Source: an uncultured Collinsella sp. (GTDB lineage: Bacteria; Actinomycetota; Coriobacteriia; Coriobacteriales; Coriobacteriaceae). From it: a stretch of 64,000 bases of DNA. The position numbers and the translations under genes were made by a program. The notes under the pieces were generated by a model, which had not been told where the DNA came from, searched no databases, and saw only the letters and a program-made list of their open reading frames with translations. This document shows positions 53,595 through 62,456 of this stretch, piece after piece (within the stretch, counting starts at the first letter, position 1; each line of letters begins with the position of its first letter). Location: positions 27,602 through 91,601 of the forward strand of contig CATYEN010000002.1 of NCBI GenBank assembly GCA_958405565.1, written 5' to 3'.

Positions 53595-54857
53595 CTACAA
53601 CACGGCGCCCTCGGGCAGGTCGACGCGAACAACGTCCACGACGTCGCCCGCCTTGAGGTCGCACGGTCCTTCGTCAACACGCAACAGGCAGTTCGCACGT
53701 TGCATAGTTCCAAGCAGCGCCGAATTCTGCGTCTTGGCCTCGGTCACCAACAGCTCACCGGTCTCGGGGTCGCGCAAAACCGTGGCGCGATCGAAGAAGC
53801 GGCGATGCTGTCGCTTTTTCACGCCGTGCGTGAGCGTCGCCTGCTGCACGGGACGCGTACCCTCGGCAAAGCCGCGCATCTTGCGGATCGCCGGACGCGC
53901 AAGCATCTCAAAGCCTACATACGCCGCGGCCGGATTGCCTGAAAGTCCCAGGTAGGGCTTACCCCCAAGCAAGCCAAACGTGATGGCCTTGCCCGGACGC
54001 ATCGAGATGCGGTCAAACAGCACCTCGCCCTCGCGTCGGACGAGCGTCGTCACGTAGTCGTAGTCGCCTGCCGAGGCGCCACCGCTCGTAATGACAAAAT
54101 CGCACTCCAGCACGGCGCGATGCACCAGCTCGGCAATCGCCCGCTCATCATCGGGCGCAATGCCGTAGAACACGGGCTCGGCTCCTGCATCGAGCGCTTC
54201 GGCCATCAACGCCGACGAGTTGGAGTCGCGAATCTGACCGCGCGCCGGTACCTTACTCGGCGTGACCAGTTCCGTCCCCAGCGAGATAATGCCCACGCGC
54301 GGAGCGGCATGCACCTTCACGCTCGCATACCCGGCGCTCGCCAGCAAGCCGGCGCCCGCCGGTGCCACAACCTCGCCGACACGCATCACGATATCGCCGG
54401 TATGGGCCTCCTCGGCGGCAGAGCGAACGTTCTCCCCTACCTTGGCAGGCGCCGAGAACCTCACACGCGAGCCCTCGTTGCCGTCGCCATCGAGCACGTC
54501 GACGATCTCGTATTTCACCACGGCATCGGCACCCTCGGGCACCGGCGCGCCCGTCATGATGCGGACCGTCTCACCCGCGCCGATTGCGCCCTCAAACACA
54601 TGGCCCGCGGCCTCGTGTCCGATAACGTCGAGCGTCACCGGCGCCTCGCCAGATGCCTGCGCCAAGTCCGACGAGCGCGCGGCATATCCGTCCATAGCGC
54701 TGTTGGCAAACGGCGAGATGTCGATATCGGCCACCGCATCCTCGGCCAAGGGAAGACCGACGGCCTGCCACACGGGAATCTCGACGACTTCGGTGCGATT
54801 CACGTGCGACAAGACGATCGCCTGCGCGTCCTCCAACGGAATGAGTTTCTCAGCCAT
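53595..54857 (-). CDS. moeA: Molybdopterin molybdenumtransferase
   Basis: 420 residues. It inserts molybdate into adenylated molybdopterin. DISPFANSAMDGYAARSSDL at about 60 is the classic MoeA motif; TGAPVPEGADAVV, TSGGASAGDYDYV and PYLGLSGNPAAAYVGFEML are also conserved. GAGGTG lies before the ATG at 54857. It heads a moeA-mog unit with the terminator at 53058-53092. Confidence 0.95.
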   Translation of the reverse strand: MAEKLIPLEDAQAIVLSHVNRTEVVEIPVWQAVGLPLAEDAVADIDISPFANSAMDGYAARSSDLAQASGEAPVTLDVIGHEAAGHVFEGAIGAGETVRIMTGAPVPEGADAVVKYEIVDVLDGDGNEGSRVRFSAPAKVGENVRSAAEEAHTGDIVMRVGEVVAPAGAGLLASAGYASVKVHAAPRVGIISLGTELVTPSKVPARGQIRDSNSSALMAEALDAGAEPVFYGIAPDDERAIAELVHRAVLECDFVITSGGASAGDYDYVTTLVRREGEVLFDRISMRPGKAITFGLLGGKPYLGLSGNPAAAYVGFEMLARPAIRKMRGFAEGTRPVQQATLTHGVKKRQHRRFFDRATVLRDPETGELLVTEAKTQNSALLGTMQRANCLLRVDEGPCDLKAGDVVDVVRVDLPEGAVL

Positions 54858-55067
54858 ATACACCTCTAGCATGCTGCGGCGCACATCACGGGCGCCGATT
54901 CTTTATGTTTATCTCAGTATAATCCCCGCCGCACGACGGCGACTTGGCCTGTACCCGCAAATACATCTGTCGGCCGCAAGCCGCGAAACAAAACCAAAAC
55001 CAACCCACCGGCTCGTCGCGTTTACCGCGTTTTATAATGCTCGTGTTGCAACCCAAAAGAGGAACGT
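54858..55067. promoter_or_regulatory. Divergent promoter region of moeA and the ClC gene
   Basis: TTTTATAAT at about 55030-55038 is a good plus-strand -10 about 30 nt before the ClC start, with no strong -35. On the minus strand TATACT at about 54913-54918 could serve moeA. Confidence 0.5.
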
Positions 55068-56489
55068 ATGACTTTTACCGACAAACCCGAAAGCGCAAAC
55101 GAAGCGCAGGATCATTCTCAGTCGCTCGACGATGGCGGTTTTTTCTCCCTGAACGACGTCATCATGGCCGGCAGGCATCAGCTCACCCGCTCCGAGCATC
55201 TCTTGGCCGCCGACACGCGCCGCAACGCCCGCAACCTACTCGCGAGCGCCAAGTTGCTCGCACTCGTCGTCATCGTCTCGCTCGCCATGGGCGTTGCCGC
55301 CTGGGCGTTTTTGACCTCGCTGAATATCGCGACCGACTATCGCGAGCACCATGCATGGGTCTACGCCTTGCTTCCCGTTGTGGGCATTGCCACCGCATGG
55401 GTGTACAAAAATCACGGCCTTGCTGCCAAACGAGGCAACAACCTGGTCATCGACTCCGCTCTGGGCACACGCCTCATCCATATGCGCATGGCCGTCCTCA
55501 CCTTCGTCTGCTCCACGCTCACGCACCTAACGGGCGGATCGGCCGGTCGCGAGGGAGCCGCGGTGCAGATCGGCGGGACCATCGCCAGCAACATCTCGAG
55601 CCTCGCCCACCTCAAAAAGCATGACCACCACGACCTCATGCTCGCCGGCATCTCGTCGGCCTTTGGCGCCGTATTCGGTTCGCCCCTTGCTGGAGCTTTC
55701 TTTGGCATGGAGATGTGCTTTATCGGCAAGATCGACTACACCGCGGGCATCTACTGCCTGGTCGCCTCGTTTACCGGCTACTTTACGTCGCTTGCCTTGG
55801 GAACCGAGTACGAGGCGAATGTCATCGCCAGCGTTCCCAACATGACACCACGGACAGTTGTCATCGTTGTTATCAGCGCCATTATCTTCGGCCTGACGGC
55901 ACGCCTCTTTGCCTGGTCGGTTCGAACCGTCAAAAGCCTGTACAGTCGCTTTATCGCCAATTACCTCGTCCGCGCACTCATAGGCGCACTCGTGGTTTTG
56001 GCCGCCTATGCCCTCCTCGACGCCTGGAACTACGCCGGCCTTTCCACGTGGCTTTCCGGCGCCGGATTTGCAGGCAACGCCACCCTGGCGGACGCAGCCA
56101 TCAAGTTGGTCGTCACAGCGCTTACCCTGGGCGCGGGCTTCCAAGGCGGCGAGGTCACGCCCCTGTTTGGCATCGGTGCGGCACTCGGTGGCTGGATCGG
56201 TTGCCTTACCGGGCTTGACCCCAGTTTTCTGGCGGCTCTCGGCATGCTCGGCGTGTTCTGCGCCGGCCTCAACGTGCCCATCACCACCTGCATGATGGCC
56301 ATCGACCTGTTCCACGGCACGGCCGCCGGGTTCTTTGTCATCGTGGCCTTTATCAGCTACCTAACCGGCGGACACCGCGGCGTGTACCCCGCCCAGCGCA
56401 TCATCTCACCCAAGCGCCGCTCGCTTATTGTGGATGAGGGCGGTACGGTAGCGGATGCTATCGAGCGCCACAACGACCTGATAGAGTAG
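55068..56489 (+). CDS. ClC-family chloride channel or transporter
   Basis: 473 residues with about 10-12 hydrophobic segments. The selectivity motifs GSAGREGAAVQIGG (GREGP type, Pro replaced by Ala), GAFFGMEMCF and GGEVTPLFGIGAALGG are visible. It moves chloride or fluoride across the membrane, possibly in exchange for protons. Residues 1-65 are a charged cytoplasmic N-terminus; no CBS domains. AGAGGAACGT precedes the ATG. Confidence 0.88.
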   Translation: MTFTDKPESANEAQDHSQSLDDGGFFSLNDVIMAGRHQLTRSEHLLAADTRRNARNLLASAKLLALVVIVSLAMGVAAWAFLTSLNIATDYREHHAWVYALLPVVGIATAWVYKNHGLAAKRGNNLVIDSALGTRLIHMRMAVLTFVCSTLTHLTGGSAGREGAAVQIGGTIASNISSLAHLKKHDHHDLMLAGISSAFGAVFGSPLAGAFFGMEMCFIGKIDYTAGIYCLVASFTGYFTSLALGTEYEANVIASVPNMTPRTVVIVVISAIIFGLTARLFAWSVRTVKSLYSRFIANYLVRALIGALVVLAAYALLDAWNYAGLSTWLSGAGFAGNATLADAAIKLVVTALTLGAGFQGGEVTPLFGIGAALGGWIGCLTGLDPSFLAALGMLGVFCAGLNVPITTCMMAIDLFHGTAAGFFVIVAFISYLTGGHRGVYPAQRIISPKRRSLIVDEGGTVADAIERHNDLIE

Positions 56490-56575
56490 ATGTAATAATC
56501 GCCGTGCAGCCACAATCGGGGGCAATTCGACCTGAGCGCGACCGCACTGTCATGTCACACGCCGGGAGTCGCCCC

Positions 56576-57538
56576 ATGCACGCAACTGATTTTGGTCGCA
56601 CGCTCATCATCGCCAACCCAGCCGCCCAGTCGGGTGCGGCACGCGAAGTTGCCGAGCGCCTGCAACGCTTTTTGGATATGACCGCGCGCGCATCCCAGTT
56701 TGACCTGGTGCTAACCGAGCACATGGGACACGCCAAGGAGCTTGCCGCACAGGCTCAGGGCTATCGCACCGTTATCGCACTCGGCGGCGACGGCGTGATC
56801 CACGAAGTCGTCAACGGGCTTATGACGCAAAAGGAGGACGCCCGCCCCGCTCTTGCCGTCCTGCCCGTGGGCTCCGGCAACGATTTTGCCCAGACGCTCG
56901 ATATCGAAGATTTCTCCGGCAAGGATTTTGGCGCGCTACTCACCTGTGAGCTGCAGCGTCAGGACATCGGGCGGATTCGCTCATGGAACCCCGCAAGCGG
57001 CAGCGGCGAGGCGATCGTCGAGTATTACGACCAGACGCTCTCCGTCGGTATTGATGCCGCCATCGGCCTTGGCACCACCGAGCTGCGCAAAAAGACCGGC
57101 TTGACGGGTGCTCCGCTCTACACCCTATCGGGACTTGAGCAGTTTGGCCTGCGCTATCGCAACTACCCCATGACAGTCAGCTTTGACGGCGCGCCCGCCG
57201 AGCGCGTGAGGGCGATCATCATGGCGATTCAGCTTGGTCCTACCTATGGCTCGGGCTATCGCATCTGCCCCGATGCCGACCCCTGCGACGGCATGCTCGA
57301 CGTCTGCTACGCCTGCGGCCCCGTCCCTCGCGCGGTAGCCCTGCCTATGTTCCTTTCGGCCAAGGACGGCCACCATACCAAGTTGCCACCGGTTCGCATG
57401 CGCCGCTGCCGCCATGCCGAGCTAACTTTTGAGGAGCCCGACTACCCCATCCAGGCCGACGGCGAGCCCATCGTCGCCTCGCGCATCGAAGTCGACATCC
57501 TACCCGGCGCCCTCCAAGTCTGGCACCCCACCCGCTAG
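56576..57538 (+). CDS. Diacylglycerol kinase family lipid kinase
   Basis: 320 residues, YegS/BmrU/DgkB type. ANPAAQSGAAR near the start, IALGGDGVIHEVVNGLM (nucleotide loop) and PVGSGNDFAQTL are the kinase motifs; the C-terminal beta domain ends with QADGEPIVASRIEVDILPGALQVW. GGGAG lies before the ATG at 56576. It would phosphorylate diacylglycerol or a related lipid at the membrane. Confidence 0.88.
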   Translation: MHATDFGRTLIIANPAAQSGAAREVAERLQRFLDMTARASQFDLVLTEHMGHAKELAAQAQGYRTVIALGGDGVIHEVVNGLMTQKEDARPALAVLPVGSGNDFAQTLDIEDFSGKDFGALLTCELQRQDIGRIRSWNPASGSGEAIVEYYDQTLSVGIDAAIGLGTTELRKKTGLTGAPLYTLSGLEQFGLRYRNYPMTVSFDGAPAERVRAIIMAIQLGPTYGSGYRICPDADPCDGMLDVCYACGPVPRAVALPMFLSAKDGHHTKLPPVRMRRCRHAELTFEEPDYPIQADGEPIVASRIEVDILPGALQVWHPTR

Positions 57539-57559
57539 CAAGACCAGCGAAACAATCGG

Positions 57560-57940
57560 CTACTCGTCGCTCCCCGGCTTGCGACGGTTAGCCTTTTTAA
57601 TCGCATTGAAGTGCTTGTCATTGAGCCTGCGCTGGCGAGAGCGCAGAGGCACCTTAGTCTTTACGCGTCGGCGCGGTGGACGCCCGCGACGCTCCAGCTC
57701 AGCGCGCAGCTTACGCAGACAGCTCGCGCGATTCTGAAACTGACTACGGCTCTCGCGCGCCGTCACGACAATCCCCGTGGGCCCATGCTTCATACGCACC
57801 GCCGAGTCCGTCGTGTTCACGCCCTGCCCGCCCGGACCCGTCGCGCGAAACACCTGCACCTCGCAATCGCGCGCCAACTCCTCGACCGACATCTCGGCAT
57901 AGCGCGCATATTCGCGCCATCCCATCTTGTTCTCATCCAT
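57560..57940 (-). CDS. Release-factor-like GGQ domain protein
   Basis: 126 residues. ATGPGGQGVNTTDSAVRMKH is the GGQ catalytic motif of class I release factors and ArfB/YaeJ-like peptidyl-tRNA hydrolases; GIVVTARESRSQFQNR fits too. There is no codon-recognition domain, and the basic C-terminal tail (KVPLRSRQRRLNDKHF) could enter the mRNA channel of stalled ribosomes. GGGAGGTG precedes the ATG at 57940. Confidence 0.85.
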   Translation of the reverse strand: MDENKMGWREYARYAEMSVEELARDCEVQVFRATGPGGQGVNTTDSAVRMKHGPTGIVVTARESRSQFQNRASCLRKLRAELERRGRPPRRRVKTKVPLRSRQRRLNDKHFNAIKKANRRKPGSDE

Positions 57941-57966
57941 ATCAACACCTCCCCTCATACAAAAAA

Positions 57967-57995
57967 TGTGACAAAGGGACGGTCCCTTTGTCACA
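57967..57995. repeat. Perfect 29-nt palindrome
   Basis: 14-bp arms (TGTGACAAAGGGAC against GTCCCTTTGTCACA) around a single G. It lies between xpt and the GGQ-domain gene. It shares the GGGAC/GTCCC core and ACAAA with the inverted repeat at 2983-3088. Confidence 0.9.
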
Positions 57996-58023
57996 TCGCA
58001 TACCAATCGCTTGTGTTGCGCGC

Positions 58024-58602
58024 TTAGGCGAAGGTGATCTCGCCGGTCTCGCAGTCCATATCGGCGATACGGGCCAGGCTCTCAACGCGGAAGCCGCGCT
58101 CGCGGAGCTTATCACCGCCGCCCTGGAAGCCCTTCTCCACCGCAATGCCAATACCGGACACCTCGGCACCCGCAGCCTCGCAGATCTTGATAAGACCCTC
58201 GAGCGCGCAGCCGTTGGCCAAGAAGTCGTCGATGATCAGGACCTTGTCGCCCTCGGACAGGAAACGCTTGCCAACGATGACCGGGTACTCCTTCTGCTTG
58301 GTAAAGGAGTAGATGGTCGTGGCATACTGCTCGCCGTCGAGGTTGATGGACTGGGCCTTCTTGGCAAAGACCACCGGCACGCCGCCAAAGTGCTGGGCTG
58401 CAATGCAAGCCATACCAATGCCCGAAGCCTCAATCGTCAGGATCTTGTTGATCTCGACATTCTTGAACAGACGGGCCCACTCGGCGCCCATGTGGTCGAA
58501 CAGCTCAACGTCGCACTGGTGGTTGAGGAAGGCATCAACCTTAAGGACGTTACCGGCCTTCACGATGCCGTCACGGCGAATACGATCCTCAAGCTCCTGC
58601 AT
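58024..58602 (-). CDS. xpt: Xanthine phosphoribosyltransferase
   Basis: 192 residues. VLIIDDFLANGCALEGLI is the PRPP-binding motif of Xpt/ApT-like enzymes, and ILTIEASGIGMACIAAQHFG and KAQSINLD are typical of Xpt. It salvages xanthine to XMP. AAAGGG precedes the ATG at 58602. It may connect to the xanthine dehydrogenase-type enzyme at the left edge. No purine riboswitch was recognised in the short leader. Confidence 0.92.
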   Translation of the reverse strand: MQELEDRIRRDGIVKAGNVLKVDAFLNHQCDVELFDHMGAEWARLFKNVEINKILTIEASGIGMACIAAQHFGGVPVVFAKKAQSINLDGEQYATTIYSFTKQKEYPVIVGKRFLSEGDKVLIIDDFLANGCALEGLIKICEAAGAEVSGIGIAVEKGFQGGGDKLRERGFRVESLARIADMDCETGEITFA

Positions 58603-58814
58603 AGCGCAACCCTTTCTCGCGGCAATGATACCGCGCGATGAACAAACGTTGCACGATAGTCTACCACGGACCGACCCCCGCCCGCCCCACAAGCCCTATC
58701 GCACCATAAAGCCGCAAGACCAGTCAATTTGGGACGGGGCTCTTTGGACTACCTTTATGAGCCCTTTTCCTTCGTTCCCCACGGATTTGCGGAGGATGCT
58801 CGCCACGAAATCGG

Positions 58815-58948
58815 CCCATTTACTACGTTTAACCTGACACCCCTGTCCATACCCCCGATTCTCAAAAACCGGCAGGCTCTCTACCTGAGCTTTTGTTTTT
58901 AGCGAATGCGTCATGGTTTGAGGTGCACAGTTAAACGTAGTAGATGGG
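58815..58948. repeat. Long inverted repeat, 21-22-nt arms
   Basis: Arms at 58815-58836 and 58928-58948 match with one substitution and one extra base (shared core TACTACGTTTAA against TTAAACGTAGTA). The 91-nt centre is not recognisable. Located between xpt and the MFS gene end. Confidence 0.8.
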
Positions 58949-58979
58949 CGTGATTCTTGGCAGGCGACTCGCGAACACG

Positions 58980-60284
58980 CTAATGCCGGATGCGCGTCCT
59001 CACCAAACGTACCAATGTGAGCGCAAAGCCCACGGCAGCAACCGCCATCAGCACATAAAACACCGAGCGGAAGCCAAAGAGGAACACATCCGGACGGCCC
59101 GCCACATAGCTCGTGACTGTCTTACCCATTGCCGCGCTCGTCTGTCCATACAGGATGCGCGACGCCGCCGTAATACCCAGCGCTATGCCCGCATAGCGCG
59201 CCAAGCTGCCCAAGCTGCCCGCAAAGCCAAGCGCCTCACGCGGAGCCGAACCCATATACAGCGAATTATTGGGACTCTGGAAGATCGACGTGCCGCACGA
59301 CATAAACGCGACGCAGCACACGATCATCAAGATGGAAGAGTGCTCGTCAAGCGTGCTCACCGCAAAGAGACCGCACACGTACACGCCCAGGCCAACGGCC
59401 GTGGGCGCTTCACAACCAACACGGTCGGACACCGAGCCCGAAAGCGGGCCCACAAAGGCATTCACGACCGGCATCGCCAAAAACAACAGGCCGGAGATAT
59501 CGGAGCTAAAGCCGTGGGCATCCTGAAAGTAGAACGGCAGCACAAACTCGGAGGCACCGATACCCACGAACACGATAAGCATGCAAGCCAGGTTAATCGT
59601 GAAAGCCGAGCTCGCAAAGCAGCGACGCGCCGCCTCTGTCAACGGCATAGGGCGTTCGCCAGCCTCCGGCTTGACATGCGGCAGCGTGTAGAGTCCCACG
59701 ATAAACGAGATGACGCCAATGGGAAGGTTGATGAGGAAGATGCTCTCCCAGGGAAAACTTGCCACGAGTACGCCGCCGAGCACGGGGCCGCACATCATGC
59801 CAAGAGCCACAAAGGTCGCCAGAATGCCCATGGCACGACCGCGCTCACGCGCCGGAAACGACTCGGTGATGATGCCCATATTGTTGGCCATCGCGGCGGC
59901 ACAGCCAATGCCCTGCACGATACGCGCCAAGATAAGCACCTCGAGCGAAGCCGAAAGCCCGCAAAGCAGCGAGCCACCCGTAAAGACGATCACACCAAGC
60001 TGGAACACATTCACCTTGCCGCGCACATCGCCCAAGCGGCCAAACGGCAGCATGGCGACGCACGTCGCGAGCAGATACGCTGAGCTCACGAGCTGAATGC
60101 GGTCGAGACCCACACCCAGCTCCTTTTGCATCACCGGAAGCGCTACCGTCACGATGCTCGCATCCAGACACGCCATAAAGGTCATGACGAGCACGGTGAA
60201 CAAAATCGCCCATTTATTCTTACCGTGGGTGTCGCCCTCCAGGGCAATGTGTTCGCGGCGCAGCTGCTCGGCAGTTTTCTCCAT
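58980..60284 (-). CDS. MFS transporter, drug-efflux type
   Basis: 434 residues, about 12 membrane helices. The A-like loop LPFGRLGDVRGKVNVF follows helix 2, and FMACLDASIVTVALPVMQKELG is the first helix of DHA2-type exporters. GNSLYMGSAPREALGFAGSL lies in the C-terminal half. AAAGGA precedes the ATG at 60284. The substrate is unknown. Length is shorter than the 14-helix EmrB group. Confidence 0.85.
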   Translation of the reverse strand: MEKTAEQLRREHIALEGDTHGKNKWAILFTVLVMTFMACLDASIVTVALPVMQKELGVGLDRIQLVSSAYLLATCVAMLPFGRLGDVRGKVNVFQLGVIVFTGGSLLCGLSASLEVLILARIVQGIGCAAAMANNMGIITESFPARERGRAMGILATFVALGMMCGPVLGGVLVASFPWESIFLINLPIGVISFIVGLYTLPHVKPEAGERPMPLTEAARRCFASSAFTINLACMLIVFVGIGASEFVLPFYFQDAHGFSSDISGLLFLAMPVVNAFVGPLSGSVSDRVGCEAPTAVGLGVYVCGLFAVSTLDEHSSILMIVCCVAFMSCGTSIFQSPNNSLYMGSAPREALGFAGSLGSLARYAGIALGITAASRILYGQTSAAMGKTVTSYVAGRPDVFLFGFRSVFYVLMAVAAVGFALTLVRLVRTRIRH

Positions 60285-60306
60285 ATATATCCTTTCTATC
60301 GTGCAA

Positions 60307-60356
60307 CGCAAAAACGGGACCCCAATCGCCTACAAACGGTCACGATCGGGGTCCCG
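60307..60356 (-). terminator. Terminator after metY
   Basis: 14-bp arms CGGGACCCCAATCG (60315-60328) and CGATCGGGGTCCCG (60343-60356), one G-U pair, then TTTTTGCG on the minus strand. Confidence 0.9.
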
Positions 60357-60425
60357 CCTACGGAATCGGAACTATGAGGACGTCGTCAGCCGAAAAGCCG
60401 TCCCACGCCTCGCACGCACGCTAGC

Positions 60426-61709
60426 CTAGCACTGCTCGAGCGCCTGCTCAAGGTCGGCAATCAGATCGGCCGTGTCCTCAAGGCCGCACGACAGGCGCAC
60501 CATGTCGGCGGAGATGCCGCAGGCGATGAGCTCCTCGTCGTTCATCTGGCGATGGGTGGCGTTTGCCGGGTGCAGGCAGCAGGTGCGAGCATCGGCCACG
60601 TGCGTGGCAATCTGGGCGAGCTTAAGACTCTTCATAAAGGTCTCGGCCGCCGCACGACCACCGGTAAAGCCAAAGCTCACGACGCCGCAGGTACCGTTGG
60701 GCATGTACTTCTGAGCCATGTCGTAGTACTTGTCGCCCTCCAGGCCCGGATAGCTCACGAAGCGCACCTTGGGATGGCCCTGCAGGAACTTGGCGACCGC
60801 CAGACCGTTCTCGCAATGGCGCGGCATACGCACGTGCAGGCTCTCGAGCGAGCTGTTCAGGAAGAACGCCGCCTGCGGGTTCTGCATGGGGCCGAGGTCG
60901 CGCATAAGCTGCGCAGTGGCCTTGGTAATGAAGGCACCCTCGCGACCGAACTTCTCGGCATACGTCACGCCGTGGTAGCTCTCGTCGGGCGTGGTGAGAC
61001 CCGGGAACTTATCCGCATGGGCCATCCAGTCAAACTGGCCGTGGTCGACGATCACGCCGCCCAGGTAGGCAGCATGTCCATCCATGTACTTGGTGGTGGA
61101 GTGCGTAACGATGTCGGCGCCCCACTCAAAGGGACGGCACATCACGGGTGTCGGGAAGGTGTTGTCGACCATCAGCGGCACGCCGTGGTCATGTGCGGCC
61201 TTGGCAAAGCGCTCAATATCGAGCACGGCAAGGGCGGGGTTGGCGATCGTCTCGCCAAAGACGAGCTTTGTGTTGGGCTGAAAGGCAGCCTCCAGCTCCT
61301 CATCGGTGCAGTCGGGGGCGACGAACGTGCAGGTCACGCCCATGCGGCCCATGGTGTGGGCGAGCAGGTTATACGTACCGCCGTAGATGGCAGAGCTCGC
61401 GACCACATGATCGCCGGCACCGGCCACGTTAAAGATCGCGAGGAAGTTCGCAGCCATACCCGAGCTCGTGAGCATCGCAGCGGTGCCGCCCTCCATCTCG
61501 CAGATCTTGGCGGCAACCAGATCGCACGTGGGGTTCTGCAGACGGCTGTAGAAGTAGCCCGACTCCTCCAGGTCAAACAGCTTGCCCATGTGCTCGGACG
61601 TGTCGTATTTCCACGTGGTGGACTGGTAGATGGGCACCTGACGCGGCTCGGCATCTCCCGGGTGATAGCCGCCCTGAACACATGTAGTACCGATGGTCTG
61701 CTCGCTCAT
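60426..61709 (-). CDS. metY: O-acetylhomoserine sulfhydrylase / trans-sulfuration PLP enzyme
   Basis: 427 residues. Cys/Met-metabolism PLP family. The PLP lysine is in ADIVTHSTTKYMDGHAAYLGG; FSRLQNPT-like YFYSRLQNPTCDLVA and ALEGGTAAMLTSSGMAA-like EMEGGTAAMLTSSGMAA are family motifs. MetY makes homocysteine from O-acetylhomoserine and sulfide; a gamma-lyase function is an alternative. GGGAG precedes the ATG at 61709. Confidence 0.88.
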   Translation of the reverse strand: MSEQTIGTTCVQGGYHPGDAEPRQVPIYQSTTWKYDTSEHMGKLFDLEESGYFYSRLQNPTCDLVAAKICEMEGGTAAMLTSSGMAANFLAIFNVAGAGDHVVASSAIYGGTYNLLAHTMGRMGVTCTFVAPDCTDEELEAAFQPNTKLVFGETIANPALAVLDIERFAKAAHDHGVPLMVDNTFPTPVMCRPFEWGADIVTHSTTKYMDGHAAYLGGVIVDHGQFDWMAHADKFPGLTTPDESYHGVTYAEKFGREGAFITKATAQLMRDLGPMQNPQAAFFLNSSLESLHVRMPRHCENGLAVAKFLQGHPKVRFVSYPGLEGDKYYDMAQKYMPNGTCGVVSFGFTGGRAAAETFMKSLKLAQIATHVADARTCCLHPANATHRQMNDEELIACGISADMVRLSCGLEDTADLIADLEQALEQC

Positions 61710-61715
61710 ATCCAA

Positions 61716-61943
61716 CTCCCTTACTTGGGTTTTGTTTTTATTCGGTTCACGATACCGCTACCCCGCACCCCACAAAACCCAAACCCCCCATAGGTTATTG
61801 GACAAATTAAAAAGGTTTATTTTTACCAAATATTAATAAAGTTTTAGATTGCGAAAAAAAAATAGATATGCACTGCGGTTTCGATAAGCGAATGCGCCGG
61901 CAAGGGTACCATAGGCGGGTACACCGCAATCAAGGAGACACCG
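61716..61943. other. Divergent gap between metY and the C_GCAxxG_C_C gene
   Basis: 228 bases with an AT-rich core (61797-61865) unlike the rest of the window. It must hold both promoters. I found no SAM or T-box riboswitch motifs. Confidence 0.4.
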
Positions 61944-62390
61944 ATGAAGCAGATCGATACCACCCAGCTCAACACTGCCGCCTGTCAGGCTCAGGCTGCC
62001 GAATACCACGCCCGCGGTTTTAACTGCGCACAGGCCGTCGCCTGCACGTTCGCGCCCGCCGTCGGACTCGACCCCCAGGTCGCCTTTACCCTCACCGAGG
62101 GCTTTGGCGCCGGCATGGGCGGCATGACCGAAACCTGCGGCGCCATCTCGGGCGCCGTGGCCATCATGGGCTTTGTGATGAGCGACGGTATGGAGAACCC
62201 CAAGACCAAGGGCCAGACCTACAAGCTGTCGCGCGAAATCGCCAAGCGTTTTGCCGAGAAGAACACGACGACCGTCTGTGGCACGCTCAAGGGCATTGGC
62301 TCGGACCAGGGTCCGCTCCGCAGCTGCCCCGGCTGCATCGACGATGCCGTCGAGACCGCCTGCGACGTGCTGAAGCAGCTCGCCGAGTAA
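61944..62390 (+). CDS. C_GCAxxG_C_C family redox protein
   Basis: 148 residues. The namesake pattern is visible as FNCAQAV, then ETCGAISGAVAIMG, VCGTLKG and SCPGCIDDAVETAC. Family members are small redox-active proteins, sometimes with Sec; all key positions are Cys here. CAAGGAG precedes the ATG. The biochemical role is unknown. Confidence 0.88.
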   Translation: MKQIDTTQLNTAACQAQAAEYHARGFNCAQAVACTFAPAVGLDPQVAFTLTEGFGAGMGGMTETCGAISGAVAIMGFVMSDGMENPKTKGQTYKLSREIAKRFAEKNTTTVCGTLKGIGSDQGPLRSCPGCIDDAVETACDVLKQLAE

Positions 62391-62402
62391 ACGACAACAA
62401 CA

Positions 62403-62454
62403 AAAATGCGACGGCCGGCGCGCCTGGGATATCCCATGGCACGCCGGCCGTCGC
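62403..62454. terminator. Bidirectional terminator between convergent genes
   Basis: 13-bp arms GCGACGGCCGGCG (62408-62420) and CGCCGGCCGTCGC (62442-62454), followed on the minus strand by ATTTTTG. Confidence 0.9.
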
Positions 62455-62456
62455 CG

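Noticed and set aside
58603..58700. Purine riboswitch upstream of xpt
   Set aside because: The leader before 58,602 is short and shows no conserved three-way-junction core.
61944..62390. Selenocysteine in the C_GCAxxG_C_C protein
   Set aside because: All signature positions are Cys codons and there is no in-frame TGA.
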